NCBI GenBank assembly: GCA_002391195.1
Contig: DGRZ01000050.1
Location: 432 to 64,431, forward strand
Origin: Fibrobacter sp. UBA4375
GTDB lineage: Bacteria > Fibrobacterota > Fibrobacteria > Fibrobacterales > Fibrobacteraceae
Direction: 5' to 3'
DNA: 64,000 bases
Shown here piece by piece: positions 16,318 to 24,634 of the stretch. A program made the translations under genes and the position numbers. The notes under the pieces were generated by a model, which worked only from the letters and a program-made list of their open reading frames with translations, made no database searches and had not been told where the DNA came from. Each line of letters starts with the position of its first letter. The stretch's first letter is position 1.

Positions 16318-19300
16318 TTGACTACCAAGAATGTCACGAGTTCAAAATCGTCCAGGCCGCGGATTTCTCCAGTGAGCGCGGTGGTTTCGCCTTCTCCAAA
16401 GAGGCTGTCGATATCGGATTCTTCCTTGACTTCGATAATCGAGGCGATTGCCTGCTGCAAAAGGTCGCTGTACTTACCCATCTTGCGACCGTCCGCAGTT
16501 TCCTTGTTGAAGGCCTTGCAAAGTACAATGTCGGGCGAGGCAAGCCCGCGGCAGGCGTGGCGCATCAGGTCAAGAATCTTTTTCGGCGAAAGATGGTTGC
16601 AAACGACGCTGCCGTCTTGTTTCAAGTAAACCATGTAGAAGGGGTGCAAGCGATTCTTGCTGCGGATATTCACGGCGTTGTTGCGGTTGCGCAAAATGTA
16701 AATCACGCCGGGCGGCAATTCGCTTGTTTCGTCGGCATGCACGAGCGCATAAATTCCCGTGGGCGCATTTTCAACTTCTTGATGGGTTTCGCGATATTGC
16801 AACAAGTCCATACGGAAATCGTTCAAGCCCAAATCCACGATATTCACGCCGCCCTTCATGTCTTCAAGGTCAACTACGTCTTCTTTCAACTTGCGCAGTT
16901 GTTCCTTGCGGTATTCCAAGTCGCCCTTCTCTTCGGCGCTGATGGGGTTGTCGTCGCCGGTCGCGGTCATCACCGATATTTTCATGCGGGCGACCACACG
17001 CGATTTCAGGTTGATGTATTCATCGAGGCTCACGTTGGGCCAAAAGTTCACCAGCTGGATTTTTGCATTCTTGCTACCGATACGATCTATACGGCCAAAG
17101 CGCTGGATAATGCGCACCGGGTTCCAGTGGATATCGTAATTGATCAGGTAATCGCAATCCTGCAAGTTCTGGCCTTCGCTAATGCAGTCCGTCGCAATCA
17201 GCAAGTCGATATCGCCCGGAACAACGTTCCTGAGCAAATGGCGTTCCTTGGACTGCGGCGAAAAATACGTCAGCATCGTATCGTAATCGGCGCGCAACTT
17301 CGGGAGATTCGTGCGACCGTCCATATCGCCCGTTACAAGTGCCGAGTGGATTCCGTATTTCTTGAGCAGTTTCTCGGCAAGTTGTTCGTAAAGGTATTTC
17401 GCCGTATCGGCAAATGCCGTGAACAGGATTATCTTCTTGTTCCCAGGATTGATCGGATTCTCGATCTTGTTGCAGATTCTTGCAAACAGGGTCTGCAACT
17501 TGGAATCATGTTCAGGCGAAAGTTGCCCGGCTATTTTTTGCAACTGCGCAAGTACGCTCAATTCTTGGCGGAGCTCGTTCAGCCAGCCAATGTAATCCAT
17601 ATCGGCCAAATTGAAGTGTACATCCTTGCCGACGGTAAATTCGTCATCTTCCAGGGCCGCGCAATCGATATCGTAAATAATATCTGCATCCGCAGTCGCG
17701 TTGCCAGCATCAATACTCTTCTTGTACTTCTCAATCTTGTCAACTGTTTTTTGAACCAATTCGTGATAACGGTCCAATGTCAGTTTGAACGAATAGACAG
17801 AACTTTCCAGCCGCTTGAGCATGTTGATGCTCATGAGTTTCCGAATGCCCATTTCGCGGCCAAGCAACAAATCCTTTTCTTCGGAACTGTCGATATAGCC
17901 CTCGATACGGCTCGGGTGCACAAATCGCGCCGGGCTATACACACTCATCTGTAACTGGCTCAACAGCAGATAAATGCTATCGAACGAAATTCCCGCCACG
18001 TCGGTCAAGTCGGGAGATTCCGAAATGGGCGGCAACCGTTCCGGGAACTTGCCCACCTCATTGATGTCGTAAAATTTTTCGATATGCTTGCGGGAACGCG
18101 CAATCGTTACCGAATCAAGCAATTCAAAAAAGTCAAAATCCAACGTTTCAAGCAACGCCTGCGTAGTTCGCTGAGAGGCCGGGAGTTTTACCCACGCATT
18201 GTAGGCACTCTGCGCCTGCTTGAAAATGGAATCAATGCCGTTGTTCAAGTTCAGCAAAGAATCCATCTTTTCCGAATCGTCTTCGTAGGCCAAACGCAAC
18301 TGGTTCTTCAAATCGTTGAAGCGATTATTCACCGGCGTTGCCGAAAGCATCAGCACCTTCGTCTTTACACCCTTGCGAATGACCTGATTCAATAAGCGCT
18401 GGTAGCGGTTTTCCTTGCGGTCGATATCATCGTCAAATTCATCGGCAGAAAAATCTTCGCCTGTGGCCGTACCGCCATTACGGAAATTATGCGATTCGTC
18501 AATCACCACAAGGTCGTAATTGCTCCAAATAATGCGGCTCAAGTCAAGGCCATTCGTGCTCCCCGAATCACGCGACAAATCCGAATGGTACAGCACGTCA
18601 TAACGAAAACGGTCCGTAACAAGCGGGTTGTTCGTCTGGTTATTCTTGAAGGTCATCCAGTTGTTGTTCAACTTCTTGGGGCAAAGTACCAGCACATTCT
18701 TGTTACGATTTTCGTAATACTTGACCACCGCAAGCGCCGTGAAAGTCTTGCCGAGACCCACGCTATCGGCGAGAATGCAACCGTTGTATTTTTCCAATTT
18801 GTTGATGATAGCAAGCGCCGCATCTTTCTGGAAGTTGTAAAGCTTTTGCCAAATAGCGCTTTCCTTGAATCCCGTCGCCGAATTCGGCAAAACATCTTCG
18901 CTGATGTCGTTCAAGAATTCATGGAAAATATTGTAGAGCGTTACAAAGTAAATGAAGTCGGGAGAATTTTCCTTATAGACCGTAGCGATGCTATCCATAA
19001 CCGCCTGGGTCACTTCTTCAAATTGCGATTCGTCAAACCAACATTCGTTAAACTTGTTGATATAGTCATTGGAAAGAGGCGCCGAAACCCTCATGCTAAA
19101 ATTGGAAATGTTGTTGCCTTTTTCTACACCAAGGCCCACCGCCGAAAACTCGTTGAACGGCGTATAAAGCGCGTCGTCATCGGGCTGCTTTACATGCATG
19201 AACGTCTGATAGTTCAAGTCGGTTATGTTCGTCCGGAATTTTACCTTCTGGCGAATCCACTCGGCGCATTCCACCGCAATCGCTTTCTGGTTCAGCTGGT

Positions 19301-19616
19301 TGCGCAACTTCAATTCAAATTCGCTACCGAACAGCGAACGCTCGCGGGCAGACTGTTCCGCCTCAAGCGCCTGTTCCCGCAGGTTGTGCGAAATATCAAA
19401 TTCGCGACTTTCCTTGGACGCCTGCTTTTTTACGAAAGTCTTGGACGTAAAAATGAACCGCAAGGAATCAATCTTCCAAAGTTCATCCTTCAAGGTCTCA
19501 AAAGCGTATAGGGAAAAGCTTGCTGCGGCAATAGACAGGCGGGAACCAGGAACGACCGTTTTACGAAGGTCATCAACAACCTTCTCGGACATATTATTAA
19601 AAAAACACTGTTCCAT
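16314..19616 (-). CDS. PLD/SNF2-type helicase of the defence locus
   Basis: About 1100 aa. The N-terminal 150 residues look like a phospholipase D-like domain without obvious HKD motifs. The SNF2/DEAD part has LADSVGLGKTFTAL (Walker A), VVIDESHNFRN (Walker B, DESH), LMLSATPVNNR (motif III) and IIQRFGRIDRIGS (motif VI), followed by a long C-terminal region. Such helicases occur with DUF4391 and type III-like methylases in defence islands and probably translocate on DNA. It is the promoter-proximal gene of the run. The ATG at 19616 is chosen; an in-frame GTG at 19631 is possible and neither has a clear ribosome site. A short hairpin (arms CCGCA/TGCGG) lies just upstream at 19633-19645. Confidence 0.85.
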   Translation of the reverse strand: MEQCFFNNMSEKVVDDLRKTVVPGSRLSIAAASFSLYAFETLKDELWKIDSLRFIFTSKTFVKKQASKESREFDISHNLREQALEAEQSARERSLFGSEFELKLRNQLNQKAIAVECAEWIRQKVKFRTNITDLNYQTFMHVKQPDDDALYTPFNEFSAVGLGVEKGNNISNFSMRVSAPLSNDYINKFNECWFDESQFEEVTQAVMDSIATVYKENSPDFIYFVTLYNIFHEFLNDISEDVLPNSATGFKESAIWQKLYNFQKDAALAIINKLEKYNGCILADSVGLGKTFTALAVVKYYENRNKNVLVLCPKKLNNNWMTFKNNQTNNPLVTDRFRYDVLYHSDLSRDSGSTNGLDLSRIIWSNYDLVVIDESHNFRNGGTATGEDFSADEFDDDIDRKENRYQRLLNQVIRKGVKTKVLMLSATPVNNRFNDLKNQLRLAYEDDSEKMDSLLNLNNGIDSIFKQAQSAYNAWVKLPASQRTTQALLETLDFDFFELLDSVTIARSRKHIEKFYDINEVGKFPERLPPISESPDLTDVAGISFDSIYLLLSQLQMSVYSPARFVHPSRIEGYIDSSEEKDLLLGREMGIRKLMSINMLKRLESSVYSFKLTLDRYHELVQKTVDKIEKYKKSIDAGNATADADIIYDIDCAALEDDEFTVGKDVHFNLADMDYIGWLNELRQELSVLAQLQKIAGQLSPEHDSKLQTLFARICNKIENPINPGNKKIILFTAFADTAKYLYEQLAEKLLKKYGIHSALVTGDMDGRTNLPKLRADYDTMLTYFSPQSKERHLLRNVVPGDIDLLIATDCISEGQNLQDCDYLINYDIHWNPVRIIQRFGRIDRIGSKNAKIQLVNFWPNVSLDEYINLKSRVVARMKISVMTATGDDNPISAEEKGDLEYRKEQLRKLKEDVVDLEDMKGGVNIVDLGLNDFRMDLLQYRETHQEVENAPTGIYALVHADETSELPPGVIYILRNRNNAVNIRSKNRLHPFYMVYLKQDGSVVCNHLSPKKILDLMRHACRGLASPDIVLCKAFNKETADGRKMGKYSDLLQQAIASIIEVKEESDIDSLFGEGETTALTGEIRGLDDFELVTFLVVK

Positions 19617-19892
19617 ATAAAAATCAAACACCGCATTGTGCGGTACATAAAGGAATATAAACTATTATGGGGATAAGCGCAAACTTGGATTTACGAAAAG
19701 AGAAAAAAACGCATTGAACTTCTCAAATGCGACGGGGTTTTAGGGGCAGAGTCCCTAGGAGAAGGGGTAGCGAGCAACGGAGTGCGAGCGAGGGGAAGGC
19801 ATTCCCCTCTAATTTCCGCCCCGCCAAACCGATTTTTGATATTTTTTTTATCGATTTTGCGTTTGGTAGTGACTTTTTTGGCCAATTGCCGT

Positions 19893-19911
19893 TTTTAGCG
19901 AAATTTCGCCA
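19893..19911. repeat. 19-bp repeat with 12-bp perfect palindrome, copy 2
   Basis: Identical over 19 bp to 10998-11016, including the palindrome GCGAAATTTCGC. Confidence 0.5.
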
Positions 19912-19928
19912 TTCACGTATAAAAAATC

Positions 19929-19977
19929 GTCAAATTCGTGGCATTTTTCAGAAAAAGATTGTCAAATTCGTGGCATT
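19929..19977. repeat. Direct repeat, two copies with 32-bp period
   Basis: GTCAAATTCGTGGCATT occurs at 19929-19945 and 19961-19977. The following A-rich bases are also similar, giving a short tandem array. Confidence 0.7.
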
Positions 19978-20025
19978 CTTAAAGAAAAGCGCCAGAAGAA
20001 TTCCTCCTGACGCTTGCTTTTAGGA

Positions 20026-20050
20026 GATCCCCGCCTTCGCGGGGATGACA
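20026..20050. repeat. REP-like palindrome
   Basis: ATCCCCGCCTTCGCGGGGAT is a near-perfect palindrome followed by GACA. The same family occurs at 29083, 29870 and 45876 in this window. Confidence 0.6.
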
Positions 20051-20099
20051 TGTGGCAGGAGCGAGGGGAAGGCTTTCCCCTCCCCCTACGTCCTTCGTT

Positions 20100-20726
20100 T
20101 TACCCTAACTGTCCGGGCAGCACGAGCTTTTCCTTCGGCGGGAATTCCGCGTCGTACTTCTCGAATGCCTCGGGGTTGCGCATGGCGACAAAGTACGGTT
20201 CGGGGTCGCGGTAGCTGCCGGTGATTCCGTCGAGGAAGCCTTCTTGCAGTTCTTTGCAGAGGAAGTAGGGTGCGTCACTTTCGGGGTCATCGGCGTAGCG
20301 GATTCCCCTGGTGCTCGCGACCACAAAGCCGCTCTTGCCGTAGAACGCGATGTTCCCGCAAATCAGGAGGCAGCCCGCGCCCATCTCGGCGGCAATGCGC
20401 ATGGAATGGTCGAGCAATGTTTTCCCGTATCCCTTGCGCTTGTAGTCGGGGCGGATGCTGATGGGCCCGAAGGTCATCATGCGGATTTTGCGCCCGTCGT
20501 CGGCGTCGATGTGCGACCACACGTACATCACGTGCCCGATGATTTCGCTGTCCACTTCCAGCACGAGCGAGAGTTCCGGCACAAAGTCGGGCTCGCTCCT
20601 GTAGCAGTGCAGCACGTAATGCTCGGTGCATCCGGGACGGTACACGTTCCAGAAGGCTTCGCGGGTAAGGTTTTCGACGGTCTTAAAGTCGCGCGGTTGT
20701 TCCGTGCGGATAGTGTAATTTTTCAT
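20100..20726 (-). CDS. GNAT-family N-acetyltransferase
   Basis: The 208-aa protein carries the GNAT fold. It has an N-terminal RTEQPRDF strand-helix, a central strand pair (LVLEVDSEIIGHVMYV), and the acetyl-CoA pyrophosphate loop IRPDYKRKGYGKTLL (Q/RxxGxG/A type). A later FYGKSGF segment matches the YhbS-like subgroup. The acceptor substrate is unknown. The gene is alone, with its start at 20726 preceded by GGAGAT. Upstream to 20979 lie about 250 bp with an imperfect inverted repeat around CCTTGG and the palindrome at 20925. Confidence 0.85.
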   Translation of the reverse strand: MKNYTIRTEQPRDFKTVENLTREAFWNVYRPGCTEHYVLHCYRSEPDFVPELSLVLEVDSEIIGHVMYVWSHIDADDGRKIRMMTFGPISIRPDYKRKGYGKTLLDHSMRIAAEMGAGCLLICGNIAFYGKSGFVVASTRGIRYADDPESDAPYFLCKELQEGFLDGITGSYRDPEPYFVAMRNPEAFEKYDAEFPPKEKLVLPGQLG

Positions 20727-20924
20727 TGTTTATCTCCAGGTTGAATTTTTATGACGGGCATAAAAATCGCCTTGGAAGACGGCCCAAGGAATGTCTCCCA
20801 AGGCCCTAGACAATGAACCACGATTTGCTAAACAGCATCCAGTCTCCGTAAGTTGGTACTAGTGGGAATATAGAATTTTTTTCGGCTAAATTTTTATATA
20901 TAAAAATGAGACAAAATCGCAAAA

Positions 20925-20969
20925 ATATCTTGATAAAAGTGTAGTTTTAACACATTTTTATCAAGATAT
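20925..20969. repeat. 45-nt palindromic repeat, copy 2
   Basis: The arms TCTTGATAAAA and TTTTATCAAGA pair around a loop. Bases 20925-20948 are an exact reverse complement of 10948-10971. Read on the minus strand it lies just after the pectate-lyase stop and is followed by TTTTTG, so this copy may act as that gene's terminator. Confidence 0.8.
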
Positions 20970-20979
20970 TTAAGTTTGG

Positions 20980-22707
20980 CTAAGGGCTCACCTGCACTTT
21001 CCGGATTTCACTGCCATAGCGTATGATATAAGTGCCGGGGGTCCTGAATTTTGCACGAAGCATACCTGCGAGGGCGCCGTCGCTCCCGTTAATTTGTTCA
21101 AACTGCAAGTTTCCGAGAAGGCGTCCCTGTAGGTCGAAAACGAGTGCGGCGCCACGGGTGGCGTGCAGCCCAGGTAAATACCCTTTGCGGGGCATGGCGA
21201 TGGAAGCGGCGCTTTCCGCGGAGCTTGAAGACCCGACGACTGAACTACTTGAAAGCCCGTATTCGAACGCGCCGAGGTCAGGCGCTTCGCCCACAAACGG
21301 GAACCCGAGATCTTCGCCCTTGTCGATGGCGCGGCTCCCCTTCTTGAGTTTCAGGAAGCCCACATTGGGTATGCTTCCGTCGGCGTTACGCGGGCCCAAT
21401 ATTCCCGCGATGGTCGAGAGATCCTTGCCGGTCACGGTCATGCTCGGGTCGTCGAGACTTTCAAAATCATCTTCTGTCAAATCTAGTTTCAAATTCCACG
21501 TGTTGTTCTCGCCGGCGGGGCATTCCACATAACGGTCGATGTTCTGGCTCGGTATATACTCCCAGCATTCCCCGACTTGAGAATTCTTGTTCGGGAAGGC
21601 AATGTTGTTCTTGAGCACGTGCGCGTTGTCGCCGGTGAGGGGTGCCACCTCGGCAATGCGGTTCCCTTCAGAATCGAAGAGCGTCGATGCCATGGCAAAT
21701 TCGCGGTCCTTGTTCATGTACGACGTGTTGTTGAGCCACTTGCTGCCCACGCCGGTGTAGTTCGCGTAAAAGCCCGTCGCCTTGTTTTTCCAGGCGGCGC
21801 AGAACTTGATGGTATGGCGCCCGCCGCCGAGGGTGCTTTCGCCCATCTTGATGCCGTGCCCGTTGCCGTTCTTCGGGTTGCCAAGCCCGTAATCGCTGTA
21901 GCCGTTCCCCATCGCGTAGCAGTTCTCCAGCACCACGGGAAATTCCTGGTTGATGAAGTCGAAGCCGTCGTCGCTGTTCCACCAGGCGCGACACCCGATG
22001 AACTTGGTCGTATCGCCCTCGCCGGGTTTCTGGTAATGCGCGCCGAAGCCGTCGGCATTTTCGCCGTCGCCCTGCCAGCCCAAGGGGTCGTAGTTGTCGT
22101 GCGCGTCGCAGTTCAAGAAGATGTGTCCGCCGCCATCTGGCGCTCCGTCGTTCGCGAAGAATCCGGGACCCGCATTATGGTGGCTATCAATCTGCTCCAA
22201 AAAGATGTGCTTGCTCGCGTAAAGGAAAACGCCGGAATTCGAGTTGTGTTTCATGGGCGTGTTGCGCACCTCGAAACCCTTCAGGTGCAGGTACTTTGCC
22301 GAAATCACAATCGGCGAGGTATACATCGCTCCCTCGGGAGTGCCGTCGCTGTGTTCCCCGCCTGCCGCCACGGGGAGGTTCGCGCCGTCAAAAATCGGAC
22401 GCTCGCCCGGATAGGCCAGGTAATGGATGCGGTTGTCGTCGCTCTCGCCGCTTGCCGTCAGGAGAATTGCCGCAGTCATCTTGTACCGCGCGAAAAAGAC
22501 CGTATCGCGCAGGTCGTAGATGCCGCCTCGAATCCACACGGTATCGCCCGCATGCACCACGGTATTCGCCTTGTTGAGCGAGGCGAAGGGTTTTGCTTTT
22601 GTACCGGCGTTGTTGTCGCTGCCATCGGTGGCCACGTAGTAAACGGCACCGAACGCCTGCACCGCCGCCATGGCGATTCCCGCCATCAATAAGAATCTCG
22701 CTCCCAT
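20980..22707 (-). CDS. Secreted PL9-type pectate lyase (right-handed beta-helix)
   Basis: About 575 aa. It has a signal peptide (MGARFLLMAGIAMAAVQAFG), then YYVATDGSDNNAGTKAKPFAS, the usual opening of family 9 polysaccharide lyases. NADGF, WWNSDDGFDF and NGHGIKMG contain the Asp residues that bind calcium and the Lys expected as catalytic base in this family. It would cleave polygalacturonate outside the cell. A Ser linker (SSSSVVGSSSS) leads to a C-terminal domain of about 75 residues ending IIRYGSEIRKVQVSP, typical of Fibrobacter secreted enzymes. The ATG at 22707 has a GAGG site; a GTG at 22713 is less likely. Confidence 0.85.
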   Translation of the reverse strand: MGARFLLMAGIAMAAVQAFGAVYYVATDGSDNNAGTKAKPFASLNKANTVVHAGDTVWIRGGIYDLRDTVFFARYKMTAAILLTASGESDDNRIHYLAYPGERPIFDGANLPVAAGGEHSDGTPEGAMYTSPIVISAKYLHLKGFEVRNTPMKHNSNSGVFLYASKHIFLEQIDSHHNAGPGFFANDGAPDGGGHIFLNCDAHDNYDPLGWQGDGENADGFGAHYQKPGEGDTTKFIGCRAWWNSDDGFDFINQEFPVVLENCYAMGNGYSDYGLGNPKNGNGHGIKMGESTLGGGRHTIKFCAAWKNKATGFYANYTGVGSKWLNNTSYMNKDREFAMASTLFDSEGNRIAEVAPLTGDNAHVLKNNIAFPNKNSQVGECWEYIPSQNIDRYVECPAGENNTWNLKLDLTEDDFESLDDPSMTVTGKDLSTIAGILGPRNADGSIPNVGFLKLKKGSRAIDKGEDLGFPFVGEAPDLGAFEYGLSSSSVVGSSSSAESAASIAMPRKGYLPGLHATRGAALVFDLQGRLLGNLQFEQINGSDGALAGMLRAKFRTPGTYIIRYGSEIRKVQVSP

Positions 22708-22764
22708 ATACACCTCGAACAGGTATTTTTAATATACACTATTTTTCGGAGTATTGGGTACAAA

Positions 22765-23250
22765 TTATTTGAAAATAGCCTCGATATCGGCGCGGCTCAG
22801 ATAGGTCCGCTCGTTCAGGGCCTGCGCAATCTTGCAGAGCTGCGTCTGGCAGGCCATCAGGATGTTGTAATCCTGCTCGACCACCTTCGTCTCGGCCAGC
22901 TGAAAGTAGTAGCACGCCGCCTGGAACTTCTGGTAATCCGGATCGCTCTTGTAGAGTTCCATGGGCAGTTCCTTCATGATGGTATCGAGGTCGCACTTGA
23001 AATCCTTGCGCACCAAAAATTCCGCGATATGGCCCGCCATCGCGATATGCGCATCGCCCTCGAGTTCCGTACCCGCAATGTGCGTGGTGCCCGGCTGCTC
23101 TTTGGAATTGTTCATCTTCACGTAATCCAGCGGGCGCTTGAATAAAAACGCGACAAGCGCGTGGCCCGCCTCGTGATTACACAACTTCTTGAATTCACCT
23201 TCCCCGAAAAACTCCACCAACGATTCATGCGTCAAGACTTGTTCCGGCAT
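22765..23250 (-). CDS. M41-like zinc peptidase-domain protein without AAA part
   Basis: The 161-aa protein carries CNHEAGHALVAFLF (HExxH, about 25-29), then a region AMAGHIAEFLV and helical C-terminal parts as in the FtsH peptidase domain. There is no AAA ATPase domain and no membrane segment. The third zinc ligand expected in FtsH may be one of the Asp residues around 86-90 (CDLDTIMKE). It could be a stand-alone peptidase or an inactive relative. It is a single gene on the minus strand. Confidence 0.6.
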   Translation of the reverse strand: MPEQVLTHESLVEFFGEGEFKKLCNHEAGHALVAFLFKRPLDYVKMNNSKEQPGTTHIAGTELEGDAHIAMAGHIAEFLVRKDFKCDLDTIMKELPMELYKSDPDYQKFQAACYYFQLAETKVVEQDYNILMACQTQLCKIAQALNERTYLSRADIEAIFK

Positions 23251-23430
23251 TGCGAAACTCCTTTTTTAGCCGGATAAAATATATGAAAAAACTCCCCTAC
23301 TCCAGGTACCATACCGTTTCGACAGTATCTCCGTTTTTTAGCGGGCATCCTTCACGGCAGACTCCAAAATCTGGAGTTTCACGTCGTGCACGTCCTTTTT
23401 TGATTATATTTAATGAAAAAGGAGCCAAGT

Positions 23431-23988
23431 ATGCGCAAGAATCTCGGAATCAAGACCTACCTTTACCCCCAACCCACGCTGGTTATTGCCACCTACAACG
23501 AAGACGGCACTCCCAATGCCATGGTGGCGGCCTGGGGTAGCGTAAGCGACACCAACCAGGTGGCAATTTACGTTGCGCACAGCCACAAGACCATGCAGAA
23601 CGTCCTTGAGCGCAAGGCCTTTACGGTGAGCATGGCCAACGAAAAGAATATCAAGGCTATCGATTACCTGGGCGTAACCTCCGGCAACAAGGTTGCCGAC
23701 AAATTCAAAAAATCAGGACTCACCGCCATCAAGAGCGAAAACGTAGATGCCCCGCTGATTGCGGAACTCCCACTTGCCTTGGAATGCAAGCTCGTGAGTT
23801 ACGACGAAAAGACGGAATTGCTTCTCGGAGAAATCGTAAACGTGACTGCCGACGATTCAGTGCTCGACGAAAACGGCAAGCTTTCCGTCGAAAAACTCGC
23901 CCCTGTTTGCTACGATTCTGCTGGCCACGGCTACTACGTGATGGAACGCCGTGTAGGTAACGCCTTCAGCGACGGCAAAACGCTTTAG
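23431..23988 (+). CDS. Flavin reductase-like (FMN-binding split barrel) protein
   Basis: The 185-aa protein from ATG 23431 (AGGAG at 23420-23424; an in-frame upstream start at 23413 is less likely) opens with RKNLGIKTYLYPQPTLVIAT. It continues with AMVAAWGSVSD and FTVSMANEKN, the pattern of flavoredoxin and flavin reductase-like proteins that bind FMN. The GHGYYVMER segment is near the C-terminus. It may serve as an electron carrier or reduce free flavin; the partner is unknown. Confidence 0.85.
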   Translation: MRKNLGIKTYLYPQPTLVIATYNEDGTPNAMVAAWGSVSDTNQVAIYVAHSHKTMQNVLERKAFTVSMANEKNIKAIDYLGVTSGNKVADKFKKSGLTAIKSENVDAPLIAELPLALECKLVSYDEKTELLLGEIVNVTADDSVLDENGKLSVEKLAPVCYDSAGHGYYVMERRVGNAFSDGKTL

Positions 23989-24016
23989 GGAGGGCAATGT
24001 GTTTGGGGAAAATTTT

Positions 24017-24628
24017 ATGCACAGCAAGATTCTTGTAACGATTCCATTTGCTGTTGCGGTAATGACCGCATCACTTATGGCCTGCAGTGGCGACAACTCC
24101 AGCAATTCAATCGAGATACTGGAATCAAGCTCCAGCGCTGTCACTACCAGCAGCGAAAATAACGCCGTTCCGAAATCAGGTTCTAGCGCATCAGTCGCAA
24201 GCAGCGGAACAGAAACAGCATCCGACACTGTCTGGAACAAGGCAAACCTCACCTGGTACATCTCATGGCCCGACCCCGGTAGCGAAGAATGTGTCAAATA
24301 CAACGGTTGCCAATGGGCGGGTTACTTTGCAGGTGTCAACGGCCAGCAAACTGAACAGTGGGTCAGCCAGCACAACATCATATCCATCCACGAAAAGGAC
24401 TGGGACAAATACAAACTAAAAACATTTAGGCTACGAAAAAACGGGCAATCTATAGATGCCGTGGTTTATGACAAGTGCGCTGACAGTGATTGCGATGGAT
24501 GTTGCACCCAGAATGCAGGCCAGCTCGGGTTCCTTATCGATATCGAAAGCTATTCGTGCGAAAGGCTTACCGGCGACAAGGAAGGCTGCGACGGCGTAGT
24601 CGAATGGACCTGCCTGGACTGCGAATAA
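24017..24628 (+). CDS. Cys-rich lipoprotein with possible expansin-like/DPBB domain
   Basis: About 203 aa. The lipobox is at SLMAC (Cys23), followed by a Ser-rich linker of about 40 residues. The mature domain begins LTWYISWPDPGSEE and contains YDKCADSDCDGCCTQNAGQ, with many Cys probably in disulfides. The order of a Trp/Tyr strand, Gly-rich turn and DKCxDxxC-like motif recalls double-psi beta-barrel proteins (expansin or EG45-like) that bind cell-wall polymers. This resemblance is tentative. The ATG at 24017 gives the intact signal peptide. It follows the flavin reductase gene but probably has its own role at the cell surface. Confidence 0.6.
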   Translation: MHSKILVTIPFAVAVMTASLMACSGDNSSNSIEILESSSSAVTTSSENNAVPKSGSSASVASSGTETASDTVWNKANLTWYISWPDPGSEECVKYNGCQWAGYFAGVNGQQTEQWVSQHNIISIHEKDWDKYKLKTFRLRKNGQSIDAVVYDKCADSDCDGCCTQNAGQLGFLIDIESYSCERLTGDKEGCDGVVEWTCLDCE

Positions 24629-24634
24629 TCCCGA

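Larger units (their letters stand above)
19632..20099. other. Gene-free 468 bp with several repeats, upstream of helicase
   Basis: No convincing gene is seen. The stretch holds the second 19-bp palindromic repeat (19893-19911) and two copies of a direct repeat. It also holds two similar segments around GCGAGGGGAAGGC (about 19788 and 20058), a weak hairpin (about 19986-20015) and a REP-like palindrome. The promoter of the minus-strand defence operon should lie near its left end, around 19632-19700. Confidence 0.5.

Noticed and set aside
16293..17954. Plus-strand open frame of 553 codons opposite the helicase
   Set aside because: Antisense shadow of the helicase gene, with no recognisable motif and no ribosome site.
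16314..19616. DISARM system
   Set aside because: An SNF2-type helicase with PLD-like part and a methylase recall DISARM, but no DUF1998 (DrmB) or DrmA-type gene is present.
19727..20023. Open frame of 98 codons upstream of the helicase
   Set aside because: The peptide is made largely of translated repeats and lacks a ribosome site.
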